Under the pieces are notes generated by a model that worked only from the letters and a program-made list of their open reading frames with translations, was not told the DNA's origin and ran no database searches. From assembly GCA_023055355.1 (NCBI GenBank), contig JALJCS010000055.1, positions 744,001 to 808,000 on the forward strand: a stretch of 64,000 nucleotides of DNA, given 5' to 3'. Source of the stretch: Agelaius tricolor. Lineage: Eukaryota; Chordata; Aves; Passeriformes; Icteridae. The position numbers and the translations under genes are program-made. How positions within the stretch are numbered: position 1 is the first letter of the stretch; the number at the start of each line of letters is the position of its first letter. Positions 12,901-26,400 of this stretch are shown in pieces.

Positions 12901-15867
12901 TCCCACCTCTTCATTCCAACCAACCCACCTCACTCTTTTATCCCGGCAGATATGAAGATGAGATCAACCGGCGCACAGGTGCTGAGAACGAGTTCGTGGT
13001 CCTCAAGAAGGTGACTGGGTTGGGAATTACGGGCCAGAAAAGAGAATTAACCCACCTTGCAGAGTTCAAGCAAGACTTGGTGGGAGCTGGGGTCCTGCAC
13101 CATCATGGCTGGGTCAAGCTGGGAGATCAGCACATCCTGGGTTGGGTCCTCCCGAGGCCAGGAATGGGCACAACCTTCTCTGTGCCAATAGAGCTGCCCT
13201 GTTTTCTCGTCTCTTGTGGCTCAGCTCAACTCAGTCTCTGGTCACATCCTTGTGAGTCAGAGCTTTGCCTTCTGCCCAAGAACCTGGTTCTGGCTCACAG
13301 TCAATGTCCAACATTACATTTAAAAAATACCTTGATCACAGGGACATAAAAATGAGCCTAAGGAACTGCTGGCAGTGGCACAGGTTGCCCAGGGAAGCTG
13401 TGGCTGCCCCATGCTTGGAAGAGTCCAAAGCAGTATGGTCTGTGGAAGGTGTCTCTGCCCATGGCAGGGGTGGGAATTGGATGAGCTTTCAGGTCCCTTC
13501 CAACCCAAATCATTCCATGATTCTACGATTCCATGAATAATAGACCTGGAAGCAGACACAGTCCCACTGGTGTCCTGAAGCCCCTTTGTGTTCTGGTTTC
13601 ATCAGAAACCATTGGTATCTTCTCTTTAGGACGTGGATGGTGCCTACATGAACAAGGTGGAGCTCCAGGGCAAGGCGGATGCGCTGGCAGAGGAAATCAA
13701 CTTCCTGAGAGCTTTGTATGAGGCGGTGAGTGGCTCCTGGAGAGGATCCCCCAGCTCCTGCCCTGTGGGTCCCACACCCAGGGCTCTACGGGACTAGAGG
13801 AGAAGGTGGTCCCAGCCTTTTGGAAATGATAATGCAGAAATAAGTTACAAAATGGAGACAGAGCAAGGGAAATGCAAGAAAACAGCGGGGAGGACTCCCA
13901 AATCACCTCATCTCCGGTTTCCACCATGGACACCAGACCATTAAATTAATTTTTTGCATCTCCTGCAGGAGTTGTCCCAGATGCAGCAGCAAGTGTCCGA
14001 CACCTCCGTGGTTCTGTCCATGGACAACAACCGGAACCTGGACCTCAACAGCATCATCGCCGAGGTCAAGGCGCAATACGAGGACATCGCCAACCGCAGC
14101 CGCGCCGAGGCCGAGGCTTGGTACCAGAACAAGGTGGGTCACCAGGGTGACAGACTGATTTCTGTGGTCAGAAATGATCAGAAATTATTTCCCATCAGCT
14201 GAGGGGAGACAGGGACAAGATGTTCAAAAGTTTTGACTTTGGGCTCACAGAGTCACTGGCAGAACTGGCCTTAAACACTTCCCCTTCCAAGTTCTTGTAG
14301 GTGACAACACCTAGGTCCCCAATGCCGTGAGGCACTGCCTTCTGAGCAGATATTGAGAGTTAAGGGCAATTGCCATTATTCCATGGGCAGATTTCAGAGG
14401 AATCTTGTCCCCTTAATCCTCATCCAGACCTGCACTTTGTCCCCTGAAGTCCCCTCACCCTTCCTTGATCTCTGAGTGCTCACCAGTGCTCTCTTCCTTT
14501 CCCTGCTCCAGTACGAGGAACTCCAGGTCTCTGCTGGGAGACACGGGGATGACCTGAGGAACACCAAGATTGAGATTTCAGAGATCAACCGGATGGTCCA
14601 GAGGCTGCGGAACGAGATCGACAGTGTGAAGAAACAGGTGGGAGAGTGATGGTCCTGCAGAGCAGGAGGAGGTGGGTGGGAGGTGATGGTGGCCAGGCTC
14701 AGCAGGAAGAGCCAGATCCCATCAGGAGCCCTCAGTGCCATCCTGGGAGCCACCAGCCACTGCCCACAATCCCCCAGCAACAGAGAGAGTGGTTTGGGGA
14801 GCCCAAATGAAACAACTGCCTGTTCTCCCCACTCCCAGTGTGCCAACCTCCAAGCAGCCATTGCTGAGGCTGAGGAGCGTGGGGAGATGGCCCTCAAGGA
14901 CGCCAAGGCCAAGCTGACCGAGCTGGAGGATGCTCTGCAGAAAGCCAAGGCTGACCTGGCCCGGCAGCTCCGGGAGTACCAGGAGCTCATGAACGTCAAA
15001 CTGGCCCTGGACATCGAGATTGCAACCTACAGGAAGCTGCTGGAGGGCGAGGAGAGCAGGTGAGGACATGTGGACCTGCTGTGTGCTGACCAGGGACCAT
15101 CTCCTTGGCGTCAAACAGCTCTTCCCGAGGGGCTGGAGCACCAGGGCAGACAGACAGATGGTTGAAATTGTGAACTTGGTAGGCAAAGTTTTGTTTCTCC
15201 AGCTATTGGTGCCTGATAATGATAAAAATGAGCACTGTCACCTTTCACCTGGAATACAGACATACCCCACCCCACTGAAGGACATGCACTCCTAATTAGA
15301 TGGTCCCATGGACGAGGTTTTGGCATTATTGCTCACTTTCCCCTTTCCCCACAGGCTTGCTGGAGAAGGAGTCGGAGCTGTCAGTGTCTGTGAGTATCAC
15401 CTCCCTTCCACCTCTTCCTATCCCCCTCCTTCCACCTCTTTGTATCTGTGTCCCTTCCACGTCTTCCCACCCACCGCTCCCCAAGGGGGTGACACTGCAG
15501 ATCTCCCCACCTCGGGAGCCCAGCTGTTCCCTCACATGGCTGTTCCTGCTTCCTTCCAGCTGTGGTCAGCAGCTCCAGCGGGATGGGCTACGGCGGCGGG
15601 AGCTGCCTGGGCCTGGGCGGGGGGCTCGGCATGGGCGGCGGCGGCGGCAGCAGCAGCTACACCATGAGCAGCAGCGGCTTTGGAGGCGGCAGCGGCGGCT
15701 TCGGAGGCAGCGGAGGCTTCGGCGGCAGCGGAGGCTTCGGCGGGGGGCTCAGCTATGGCGGAGGCAGCTCCTTCAGCTCTGGGAGCAGCCGTGGCGTCAG
15801 CTCCAGCACGGGAGGCAGCGTCAGGATCGTTTCCAAGACCACCACCAGCAAAAAGACCATCAGATAA
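9999..15867 (+). CDS. KRT5: Type II keratin, KRT5-like, complete (598 aa)
   Basis: Epidermal/basal-type intermediate filament protein. Exons: 9999-10568, 11126-11340, 12950-13010, 13630-13725, 13969-14133, 14512-14637, 14839-15059, 15355-15389 and 15560-15867. The summed CDS is 1797 bp in frame. The head (190 codons) is Ser then Gly-rich with [17 protein letters not shown] and [16 protein letters not shown], both close to vertebrate K5. The helix-initiation motif [11 protein letters not shown] straddles the exon 1/2 boundary. Exon 7 ends the rod with [13 protein letters not shown]. The tail is short, glycine-rich and finishes [14 protein letters not shown]. The start is the first ATG after the TATA box and begins MSRIS, as expected. 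KRT5 is assigned from head similarity only; another epidermal type II paralogue is possible. Confidence 0.9.
10569..12949 (+). other. Introns 1 and 2 of the KRT5-like gene
   Basis: Intron 1 (10569-11125) and intron 2 (11341-12949) are GT-AG. I saw no repeats or other exons in them apart from AT-rich unique sequence near 12.5-12.8 kb. Confidence 0.6.
13355..13536 (+). mobile_element. CR1 3' fragment in intron 3 of the KRT5-like gene
   Basis: Sense CR1 3' end with 'aagctgtggctgccccatg' and a terminal ATTCCATGATTCTACG run. Confidence 0.8.
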
Positions 15868-16431
15868 GGCTGGCAAGCACACGGCTGTCGCAATTCCGGC
15901 CTCCTGCCCTGCAGATCATGGTGTAAATAGCTACGCTAGAGCCTCTCCTTCCTCCGTCCTTCACCTCTGGGGCAGCGGGGGGACCAGGACCCCTCTGTGA
16001 GAATCTGGAGCACCTTTGGCTGAAGCCCAGGTTGTAACAGGTCACTGGCTGGCATGGACCCCGTGGTGCTCCTCTGTCAGCAAGCCCTTGGTCTCTCCTC
16101 AAAGTCAGGCGTTCAAAGGGAAATGGAAGTGCTATGGAACAGGGACAACCATTTCGTTCATCCCATTCCAAGGGTGAATCACAGCCTTGTGGAACCACAG
16201 TCCCAGGTCCTCAGCAGTGAAAACATCTCCAAAAGGCTCTAAAAGCCTCTGCCCCCTAAAACATGTTACAACCTCCAAAGGTTTTGTCTGCAATTCAAGG
16301 TTTCTTCCAGCCCCTTCTGTTTTCTCCGGCACTTGTGGGAAAGGTTTTTGCTTTGTGTGTATAAGATTTCTAACTACTCGTCCTTGTGGCTGCAGCCTCC
16401 TCACTTCTCTGCCTAACCTACTGTAAGGTCC

Positions 16432-16437
16432 AATAAA
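16432..16437 (+). terminator. Polyadenylation signal AATAAA of the KRT5-like gene
   Basis: AATAAA 565 bp after the stop codon, followed by T- and TG-rich sequence. Confidence 0.75.
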
Positions 16438-16621
16438 AGAGCATTTGTCATTTTTAAACTCTGCTGGGTTTTGGCTGTTCTTCCCTCCTCCTGCTGTGAG
16501 TGTTGCACTGGGGACACCCTGAGGGCAGCTCCTGAGACAGGATTGGCTCCTTGAGGAAACAAAACTCAGTTTTAGGACTTGGGCTCTAGGACAAGTTGGG
16601 CAAATAGAAAGGAGGGTGAGA

Positions 16622-16725
16622 TGAGCAACCTGGTCTATGGAAGGTGCCCCTGCCCATGGCATGTGGGTGGAACTGGATGGACTTTAAGGTCCCTTCCAAC
16701 CCAAACTATTCCATGATTCCATGGA
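16622..16725 (+). mobile_element. CR1 3' end, short
   Basis: Sense CR1 3' terminus: 'ggtcccttccaacccaaac' followed by ATTCCATGATTCCATGG. Confidence 0.75.
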
Positions 16726-19700
16726 TGGAGAACAGAGGCACAGGAAGGAAAAGCTGTCTCAGAACAGAGCCAAAAGCTGGATGAAGCTCACTGCGGTGGT
16801 TACCTGCAAAGTTTCCCTTTCTGCCTGTCACTGCAGGAGGAGGAAGTGCAGGGAAGTGGGGAAAAGGAAGGTGATTCCAAGGGTTTATTTGGAATTCATG
16901 GGCTGGCTCATGCAGGGCATGGCTCAGCCATTAGTTTGTAGAAGCAGGAGTAAATTGTACATCAGAGGAGCCCACCTCTGGCACCAGCACTATGGCAAGG
17001 ACACAGAGAGGCTTGCACACAGCAGGAAGGGCTTGGAGCAGGTGGGCATTGCCCTAGTTGGGAAGAGCAGCTGCAGGGGCAGGCACAGGGCAAGGCACCC
17101 AAAATCTGCACACACACACACACACACACTGTTTGCACACTGAAGTTTCTCTGGGATGTGCAAATATCCCATGAAACATCCTGGCTGCTCCTCTGCAAGG
17201 GCAGTTTCAGGGCCTCAGGTTCATTTGGAGTGAACCCAAGGTCTGCCAAGGTGCCCACTGCACTTCAGTCTCCCAATTCCCACCCAGCTTCCCGGGAGGT
17301 TTCCATGACCTGCCTGGTTGGGGGGTTTCAGCTGAGATCTCATACCAGCCCCAGGCTCCCTCCTGTGGCTCCATGGTCATATCCTGATCCCACTTCCCAC
17401 CAGTACCTGGTGTGGATCCCGGCAGGAATGGGGCAGCACCAGGCAAGGTGGGAATCCAGCCCCCATGGCCAAACAAGAACCTTGGTCAAGGTAAGAGCCA
17501 GGGCAGAAGGAGGGCAGATGAGGAAGGACCCACAGCCCTTCGGGAATGCTGGTCCCAAAAGGAGATGGTCAGTGCCCATCAACCCATCCCTCAATCCCTG
17601 CAACCTCCAGCCAGGGGTGGAGAGGAGAGGGGCCGTAATCCAGGTCTGCCAGAAAAAGCTCCTCATGCAACATTCCAGAGCCGCTTTCCAGGGAAAAGCC
17701 TCCAAGGTCTCACACCAATGGGACCCCCTCATCCATCACCTGGTGCAGGTGTGAGAGTCCTGGCCAAGCCCGCCGAGCATCTCCAGCAGGTGGGGACCCA
17801 GAGCAGGAAAAGGGATGGTCCCGCCCAATGGTCCTATGGGGGGATGAACATCCCGAGGCTCCACTCCAGCAGCTGGGAAGGGCCATGGAACGATGTCTTG
17901 GGAAAGCTGGGACAGCCCATTTGCACCAGAGGAGGTTCTGTGGTGGGTGAATGGTTGGGCTCCATGAACTGAAGAGTTTTATCCACTTTTCAAGCATCTG
18001 GCCTTGTTCCTTAGAATGATTTGAGGGAATGGGGACAAGCTCCCAGAGCTGAGGTGGTGGTTGGAGGCAGAGCAGCCCAATTTGTTGGGTTTTATTATTG
18101 AAAATGTCAAATCTGATGGTTTCTGTTTTTTAACCCAAGTTGCAAAACACGTTGGACCATTGGCCATGTCAACACATGAGTCCACCACCAATGAACCCTC
18201 CATGAAACATCTTTGCCAAATCCTTACTCATCCCCATGGCACCAGACAGCTCCTGAGCCTCCATGAGCCAGTGCTGGGTCTGTCTCCTGCACGCTGAGGG
18301 TGAGGATGCAGCCAAAAAAGCCCTGAGCAGCTCTGTGTGTTTTCTGTTTCCAGTGAAGTGTTCTAAGAGCCCATCCTGGCACATCTTCCTTGTGAATTCA
18401 CAGAGCAGATGCAAAAAGCTGTATTCAACTTCCATCCTCCTGATTTGCAGAGACCTGAAAAATTTGACACACACAATTCAAATGTGACACGTGATTTTAA
18501 CTGCCACCAAAACACCAGGTGAAACATTTTCTGAAACCCAGCATTTAATTTCAGTGTTTCCTATGGGAATGATCCTGTCCCGAAACACTGAACCAACTCC
18601 CCTTAACAATTCCAAAATAAAACTTTGCAGCTTTTTTGACTCAAAAGCAGAATTTCCATCAAAGAAAATTATTTTAATTTGCAAATTGTTTATTTGCACA
18701 GGCTGTAAATGAAACAAGACACAAAATGCCTGCAGGGAAGGCAACACAGGGTGCAGCAAATCCAGAGTGGAACAATATTCCCAGCTGCCATCTGCTCAGT
18801 TGGAGCAATATCCCACTGCCCAAAGCAGTTGGAGGTCAGGAATGGAACCAATCCCTTGGGACAGCTGAATGGTAAATAAACATGAGGCCCCCTGGAATCG
18901 CTGCCCTGTGAATGGATCCACTTTACAGGACACATGGACAATCCTTGTTTGTCTTCCCAGCTCCTTGTGCTGATCCAGGTTGGTTTTAACACGGAGAAAT
19001 TAAACTCCACACCAGCACTGTGGATCTTCAGAAGGAAAACCAAGCCAGGAGCAGGATGGAGCTGAGGGACGTGGAATGTGCACAGAGCTTGCCAAAACTG
19101 TGGGACTCCCCAGCAACACCATTTCCAGGGCTCTGTGTTCTTTACTTTTAGAGAGAAAAGATGTGCCCCAGGGCCAGGAGAAAGGATGGGATAGGACAAA
19201 TACCCTGTGACCACCATCAGCCTTTGGAGTTCATGTTTTCATGTGGGGTCACAGCCCCAGGAGCCCAGCCCAGGGCAGGGGACTCTCCAAAGGCATTACA
19301 AGGAGACGCAGAGGATGCAGGTTCCTTCAGGGGCCACTAGCCAGGCACGAGAACAGGATAAAGGAGGCACCAGACCCCTCCAAAAGTCTGAAGGTCCTTC
19401 AAGATGCAGCAGACCCAGGGAGAACAAGCCCTCCCAGGCATGTGCCAGGCAGCAGTGATGGAGCTGAAGTTCTCTGCAAAGCCTGGAGTACACCCAGAGT
19501 CTCTGTGCTGGCACAGAAAACAATTATCTGGGGAAAGCAGGTCACACCTACACTTCAAAGTCACCCAGGAGTTGGAGCTGACTGGCCTCCAGATACTGCT
19601 GGGAACAGGCTCAAAGGACCCAGCACAGGGAAACACCTATGGGAAAACTTCTGAGGAGCTCGTCCTAATTCATCCCTTCGGGAAATGGGATTCATGGACA

Positions 19701-21204
19701 CTCACCTCCCACCCAGGAGGTCTCAGAGGGCCTGGCCCCACCACACAGGGATGCTGTGCGTTCAGTGGTCTCCTGTGGAAAAAACTCAGTCTTGCTGGTC
19801 TTCATTAACATGGGATGAAATAGTAAATTACGCCCGAAATGAGTCGGGTTTGAATTTAGCTTGGAAGCCCAAGTTTAACCCAAAGGCTTTAATTTAAGAA
19901 ATTAACCTAAATTACAGCCTTGACTTTGCTGATAATTAAACTGAGATTAGGTAGCACAGGTGAACCAATGCAAGGTACTTTGACACGCTCTTGTTTTACA
20001 AATATAGTTATTTTTGCAAACAAAACACAGAGAGGAACATCCAAAAAATTTCAGCCTGAGAAGTTGCATCAGATGAAGGATTCTGAGATGGATTCTGAAC
20101 AGGAGCAGGGGAGTGGAGGGATGGATAGGAGGTGATGAAAAGCTGTTGGAGACATCCCTGCTCACTAAACCACAGGAAAATGGCTCTAATTTCTCACTAA
20201 AGGGGCTGGAGTTGCATTTATTGCCCTGACAGAGGCAGAACTCCCTAATCTCAAAGGAGAAGTTTTTACCTTGACAGCAGCATGGTGCCAGATGCAAATT
20301 CAGCCAAGACTTTAATCCCAGGTTTACAGCCTTTGTACAGTGTTCTCCTGCCTCTTGCTCTGGGCTTGCAGCGACTGCTCATCCTGGTGGAAGGAAATGA
20401 GGAGGGGAAGGGAAGGGAGCTCCAGAGCCTGCCCAGCCTCTCTCACACCAGAGGGACTCTGGCCCAGAGGCACCTGCCCAGACACAGCTCCTGAGGTGGG
20501 ATCAGGAGGAAAAGCTCCCGAGCAGTGGGCGAGCTCCAGCACCATCCTCTGGAACCTCTGTATCAGGAGGTCCCTGCACCAGAGCAGCAAATCCATTCCA
20601 TGTCTGGGGCTGCAGGAGCATGGGAGACACACCCCCAGGAGCTACCTGGAAACTCTGTGTTTCATCAACAGAGCAGGGTGGGGACCCCCCTTTCCATCAG
20701 CCCATACCCCAAACCTGTAGCTACAGCTCCTTGTGCTCCCAGTTCTGCCTTTTGTAATTACCTCTGAAATTCCTTCCAGATGAGTGACGACCACATCACC
20801 TCCACCCTGGCAGAACATGGAATGGAAAGAAATTAAGTCCTTCTCAGTTGCTTGGAGGAGCTGCATTATTACTACTGTTATTAACCATGGGCTCCAACGC
20901 ACTCAGTGGATTCCTTAGCCAAAAAAAAGACAAGTTTCAGATGCAAAGGGAGCCTGAGGGGAAAAGGGAAAGCACTGACACATCCCACTGGGAGAACTGG
21001 GGGAGCTCTGCCTTGCACACCCAGACTCCCCACGTTGTGTATCTCCCTGGGGAGGAAGGATCTGCCCTTTGGTGCTGATCTCCACTGGAAAAATTAGAAT
21101 AAAACTCCTTTCATGTACTCAGAGCTAGGAGAGATGGAGAGAGCTGAGAGAGTATTCCCAAAGGAACCATGTGCTGGCAACTTCCAGCTGCTTTTGAATG
21201 TCTT

Positions 21205-21425
21205 ATGGTCATGGAGTGGTTTGGGTGGGAAGGGACTTGAGAGCCCATCCCACTCCTGCCATGGGCAGGGACACCTTCCACTGTCCCAGCCTGCTCCAGC
21301 CTGGCCCTGGACACTTCCAGGAATGGGGCAGCCACAGCTTCTCTGGGCACCCTGTGCCAGGCCCTCGCCACCCTAACAGGGAGGAATTTCTTCCCAGTAA
21401 CCAACCTAATTTTCCCCTCTTTCAG
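21205..21425 (-). mobile_element. CR1 fragment, antisense
   Basis: Antisense CR1: 'tggtttgggtgggaaggga' near the left end and 'aggaatttcttcccagta' near the right end. Confidence 0.75.
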
Positions 21426-22671
21426 TTGGAGATCTTTCTGCCTGGGACTGGAATCCAGCATGTGGGAATGAATTGCATGACCTCAAGTCCTGATATCTGT
21501 CTGTTGGTGGGAAAAGCCCCCAGACTGATCAATAATCCTTTCAAAAATGCCCTTTGGATACAGACTTTGCTTCTAATCTGCTTGCTTCCAGTTCCCAGGG
21601 CTGCAGAGTCAGACACAGTGATGCGGCCTCACTGTGCAAAACCTGCAGGATTCAGCCCTTCCTTGCAATAAAATCTCAGTTTTGCAATAAACACATAACC
21701 AACCTGACAAGCCCTGCCTAAGAATAACATTGAATTTAAAACCTCCATTGCAAACATCACCTCTCAGACAGCTGGGAAACAACAGGGACACAAAAAATTT
21801 CTGGGAGTTTCCTGCACCTGGACAGGTGACCAAGCAGGGGCAGATGGAAGCACAACTGCCCCCACCATGGTGATTCCTCATTATTCCATTGATTTCTTAT
21901 TATTCCATTCTTCCTGTGCTGCAGCAGCAGCTGCTCTGGCCTGCAGCCAACACAAGGGGAAGAAGCTCAGGGGTATCCATTTACAACTTCAGCCTTTTGT
22001 TTAAATAAATTATATACAAATCCTATTTTCCTGAACAACACAAAACACCACAAGAACTTTTTGTCCCTCAAAATGAATTATTTTTTAAATTTTTACCCTT
22101 TTTTTTTACTCAAACGACCTGTTAAATGCAAAGGGCTGTGCTGGTACCTGTGGTGGGAGAGACCCAGGATATCCTAGAGTGGTCCTGGGCAGAGGGAGTC
22201 CTGTGCTTTCCAGTGGATTTCAGCAGGCAGGATCACACTTCCAGATGTGCTGAAAGAGCTGATTAAATCCTTGGGAAATGGCATTGTGTTTATTAAGTGT
22301 GCATTGGGAACAGCCCTGGAGCGCTCCATTTCCACAGAGCCAGTGGAGTCAAGGCAGTTCCCATTCCCACAATCTTTCCTCTTATGTATATATTTCTGAG
22401 TTGTTTGCTTGTTTGTTTTCATCTTGCTAAAATAAAGTCCAAACCCACAAACCTGAGGTGGCAGCACATGTTTGTGACAGAGCTCAGTGGCAGCTGTCAA
22501 AATCCAGACAGGAACAAAAAGATCTTGTCAAAATATTCCATTTTTATTCACATAATTATATATTTTAAGACAGTGGGATAAGCCTGGAGAAGCAGGATTT
22601 CCAGAGGGACCTGAGCTTTTTAGGGATGAGAGCAAAACTCTGCTGATTTCTGTGGTGGCTGCACGTGGTCC

Positions 22672-22828
22672 ATGGAATCACAGGGTAGTTTGGATGGGAA
22701 GGGACCTTAAAGATCATCGAGTTCCATGGACAGGGACACCTTCCATAGACCAGGTTGCTCCAAATACCATCTAAGCCAACCTTGGACACTTCCAGGGATG
22801 GGGAGTCCACAACCTCTCTGGGCAAATT
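22672..22828 (-). mobile_element. CR1 fragment, antisense
   Basis: Antisense CR1 3' end ('tggatgggaagggacctt' then 'cacttccagggatgggga'). It lies about 460 bp upstream of the next keratin TATA box. Confidence 0.75.
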
Positions 22829-23290
22829 TCACAAGAATCTTATCACAAAGATATCCCAAAACTCCAGGATAAAACAGTTGACCACAGGGCTGGCTGTGGA
22901 ACTGGCACCGGTCCCACTCCTAAGGCACAAGGATAGAAACTTTCCCAAGCCCTGCTTGTGAACAAAAGGGGCGAAAGCAATCCCGAGGGATGAAGTTTTC
23001 CAATGACAGAGGTGTTGAGTGACAGGCACTTGAGCGGTGTTTTGCTGCCAGTGCCCAGCGTGACTCATCGCCACTTTCCAGCTTTGAAATGGGGACGAGT
23101 CTGGCTGTCTACAAAGACCGGCGACAGTTATTCCCAAACAATTCCCTGTTGCTGAGAACCTGGGCTGTATTATTTCAGCAGGGCGTGTGTGCAGAGTGAG
23201 TTCACTCTCCAGAATGCTGTTGGACATGCCAAGCCTAATTCATCAGAAAGATGATCCACCTCATCCAACCCATCCCAGGCTCATACATGC

Positions 23291-23297
23291 ATAAAAG
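23291..23297 (+). promoter_or_regulatory. TATA-like box of third keratin
   Basis: GCATAAAAGGGCTC lies 135 bp before the ATG, the same arrangement as in the KRT5-like gene. Confidence 0.65.
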
Positions 23298-23425
23298 GGC
23301 TCTCCCCAGCCCTTGCAGAGCACAGGTTCACCTCTCTCCTTTCCCTCCTACTCCTTGCTCCAGGCCAGCACCTTTGCTCCTTTATTCTAGCTGCAGCATC
23401 CACCCCAATCCAAAAAGCCCCAGCA

Positions 23426-26400
23426 ATGTCTCGCCAGTCCACCGTGAGGATTCAGAGGGGGAGAAGCGGCTTCAGCGCTGCTTCGGCCATGGTCCCCAAC
23501 ACGTGCCGGACCAGCTTCAGCTCCTGCTCCGTCACCCGCCTGGGCAGCTGCAATGCTGGCAGTGGCTTTGCCAGGGTCGGGGGGGGCTTTGGAAGCAAAA
23601 GCCTCTACAATGTTGGTGGCTGCAAGAAGATCTCCGTGGCTGGAAGGGGTGGCAGCTTCTATGGCTCGGCAGGGTTTGGTGGTGGCGCCGGGAGTGTGTA
23701 CGGGGGCGGCTTTGGTGTTCCAGCCAACCTTGGCTACGGATACGGGGCCTTTGGGGGTGGCCCTGGATTCCCAGCTGGGGGCATCCATGAAGTCTCCATC
23801 AATCAGAGCCTTCTGAAGCCGCTCAACTTGGAGATTGACCCTAACATCCAAAGGATCCGAAAAGAGGAGAAGGAACAAATCAAAACCCTCAACAACAAAT
23901 TCGCCTCCTTCATTGACAAGGTGAGATCTGAGCTTTCCTAAATATCTGATTTTTTTGACAGGGACACTTTTCTGCTTGATGAGGAGAAAAGCTGATCAAG
24001 GAGGAATACAAGTGAGAAATAAGACTGGAAGTTGCCCTAGAAGCTCCAGGGAATGGCACCTGTTCCATAGCGGTTGCCATGAATTAATCATCCAGTGTTT
24101 GAGTTCCTCCTCATTTGCTGCTCCCACATCTCACAGGCAGTGGGGAAAGAAATCTCCAGAGGAGAATCCCACCCTTCTGGAGACTTTAGGCTGAGCATTT
24201 CAGGAGCTTTGGGAACAGCTTTGTAGATGATCAAATGAATTCCAGAAATCCACCTAAAATGACCAAGTAATTGGCACAAGGGAGAAGCAGCTTCTCAATG
24301 CTTGAATTCTCTCAAAGGCATTTAAATCTGTCACCAAAATGTTTGGATTTTTAGTTCAAAATATCAAAATCTCATCCAAATCTGTCTGTCTACCACATTT
24401 CACTGATGCACAAGAACATCTGCTCAGCTCCTACTCTGGTCAAGCTGCTCCTCTGTGGTTGCAAGGAAAACACTGCAATATTTTGGACATTTAGTGGGGT
24501 AGGGGAGCTCTACAGAAGGGAAGGAGAAGCAGCACCTTAACAATGTTATTTTAATTAAAGAGCAAGCCCTACTTTGCTCCTTATTTGATTTTGCTCACAT
24601 TTTTCACACAAAATCCCTGTACCTGGTATCAATTTAAACAATGAATGAGAAGCCAGAAAATCAAGGGTTGTTCTAGAGTTTCTAACTCTGAACAGGGTCC
24701 CTGCAGCCAAATCTCCCAAGAGATGAGAATTTGGCTCTGAAAACCAGCTGGAAGGAGCATTTTACCCTCTCTGCCAGTTCTGAGACCCTCCCATTTGCAG
24801 GGAAATTCTCCCCCATCTTTGTTCTTTCAAAGCCCCTTCAGGATATTTCTCCTTCCAGGTTCGATTCCTTGAGCAACAAAACAAAGTGCTGGAAACGAAG
24901 TGGAGTTTGCTGCAGGAGCAGGGAATGAAAACAGTGAGGAACAACCTGGAGCCGCTTTTCGAGACCTACATCAACAACCTACGGGTGCAGCTGAACTCCT
25001 TGCTGAGCGACAAGGGGAGGCTGGAGGGAGAACTCGTCAACACCCAGTACCTGGTCGAGGACTTCAAGAAGAAGTAAGTCTTGAGCTAATGCTCTACTCA
25101 CCTGGGCAGGTGCAGCCTTTCTCCTCTCAACATCCTTAAACCAACTGGGGGATCCAGGAGAGTCTGGGATCCTGGAATTCTGGGCAATGATATTTTCTCA
25201 AAGAGAAATTTTCTCAGTAACGGAGTAACAGATTTGAGTACGCCAACATTTGGGGAATAATTTGGAGCATGATCAAAGACTTATTAACTAAATTACCTAC
25301 TGAGAGGGAAAAATTACACAGTAGGTCTGAAAGTTTCAGAGCAGCACATTTCATTTGCTTAAAACAGCAGAAGGAGGATGACTAATGGCCAGAAATAAGT
25401 AAAAAATAATGGATTTGTTAGAATTGTTTTGATGTACTTGTTTTAACTGGTTCAGCTCCTGGTGTCTCATTGAGGGAAAAGAGCATTGTATGCAAAATGC
25501 TCTGAAGGAAATTCATTTCAGCAAACTCAAATCTTTCTGTTACCTGCCCAAACAAAAACTCCCTGTGCCGTCCTCCTTTAGGTATGAAGATGAGATCAAC
25601 AGAAGGACCATTGCAGAGAACGAATTTGTGACGCTGAAGAAGGTGAGAGCAAATTCCAGGGCATTGTGTGATGGCTCACTGTAGAGCTCTGATCACCCAT
25701 TCAGTCACAAATCCACCCATTACAATTCCAACCCCTTCACTTATTATGGTTTCTCCCCTGGACTGTTATCACAATGCATGTTCCTGATTTACTGATAGGG
25801 GTGTAAACCACCCAAGAATCTCTCATCCCCCAGGATGTAGATGCTTCCTACATGAACAAGGTGGAACTCCAAGCCAGGGCAGATGCACTGAGTGAAGAAA
25901 TTAATTTCCTGAGAGCACTTTATGAAGCAGTGAGTACAACCATCTCCAAAACATCCCGGCCCTCAGTGAAGACTTCTCTCCCTCCGGGAGATGCTAAATC
26001 CTTCCCCTCTGTTGAGTTGCACCAACACCTGAGCTGTTCAGATAACAATCTGTAACAGCCTCTCCCAGGTCTGCAGCTCACCTGGAAGGGTGAAAAGGCA
26101 TCTCCCAAGGGGATTACCTCATTCCCTGTTGTCTTTGCAGGAGCTATCCCAGATGCAGACCCAGATCTCTGACACCTCTGTGGTTCTCACCATGGACAAC
26201 AACCGGAACCTGGACCTGGACAGCATCATCTCTGAGGTCAAGGCTCAGTATGAGGACATCGCCAACCGGAGCCGCGCCGAGGCCGAGTCCTGGTACCAGA
26301 CCAAGGTGAAGGATCTGGGGTTTCCATGCTCTTATCTTCATATCTTGTCTGGAACAGATAAAGACCAGCTCTTCCAAGAAAACCTTCCCAGCTGTTGATC

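Larger units (their letters stand above)
16438..23290. other. Intergenic region between KRT5-like gene and third keratin
   Basis: About 6.9 kb without recognisable exons. It holds CR1 ends at 16622-16725 (+), 21205-21425 (-) and 22672-22828 (-), and a short (CA)n run at about 17109-17130. An AP-1 consensus TGACTCA lies at 23061-23067, about 230 bp before the next TATA box. Nothing else is recognised. Confidence 0.6.

Noticed and set aside
14394..15014. 206-codon minus-strand frame over the KRT5-like gene
   Set aside because: Shadow of exons 6 and 7; the sense strand has the correct keratin exons and splice sites.
17109..17130. (CA)n microsatellite
   Set aside because: Short simple sequence of no evident significance.
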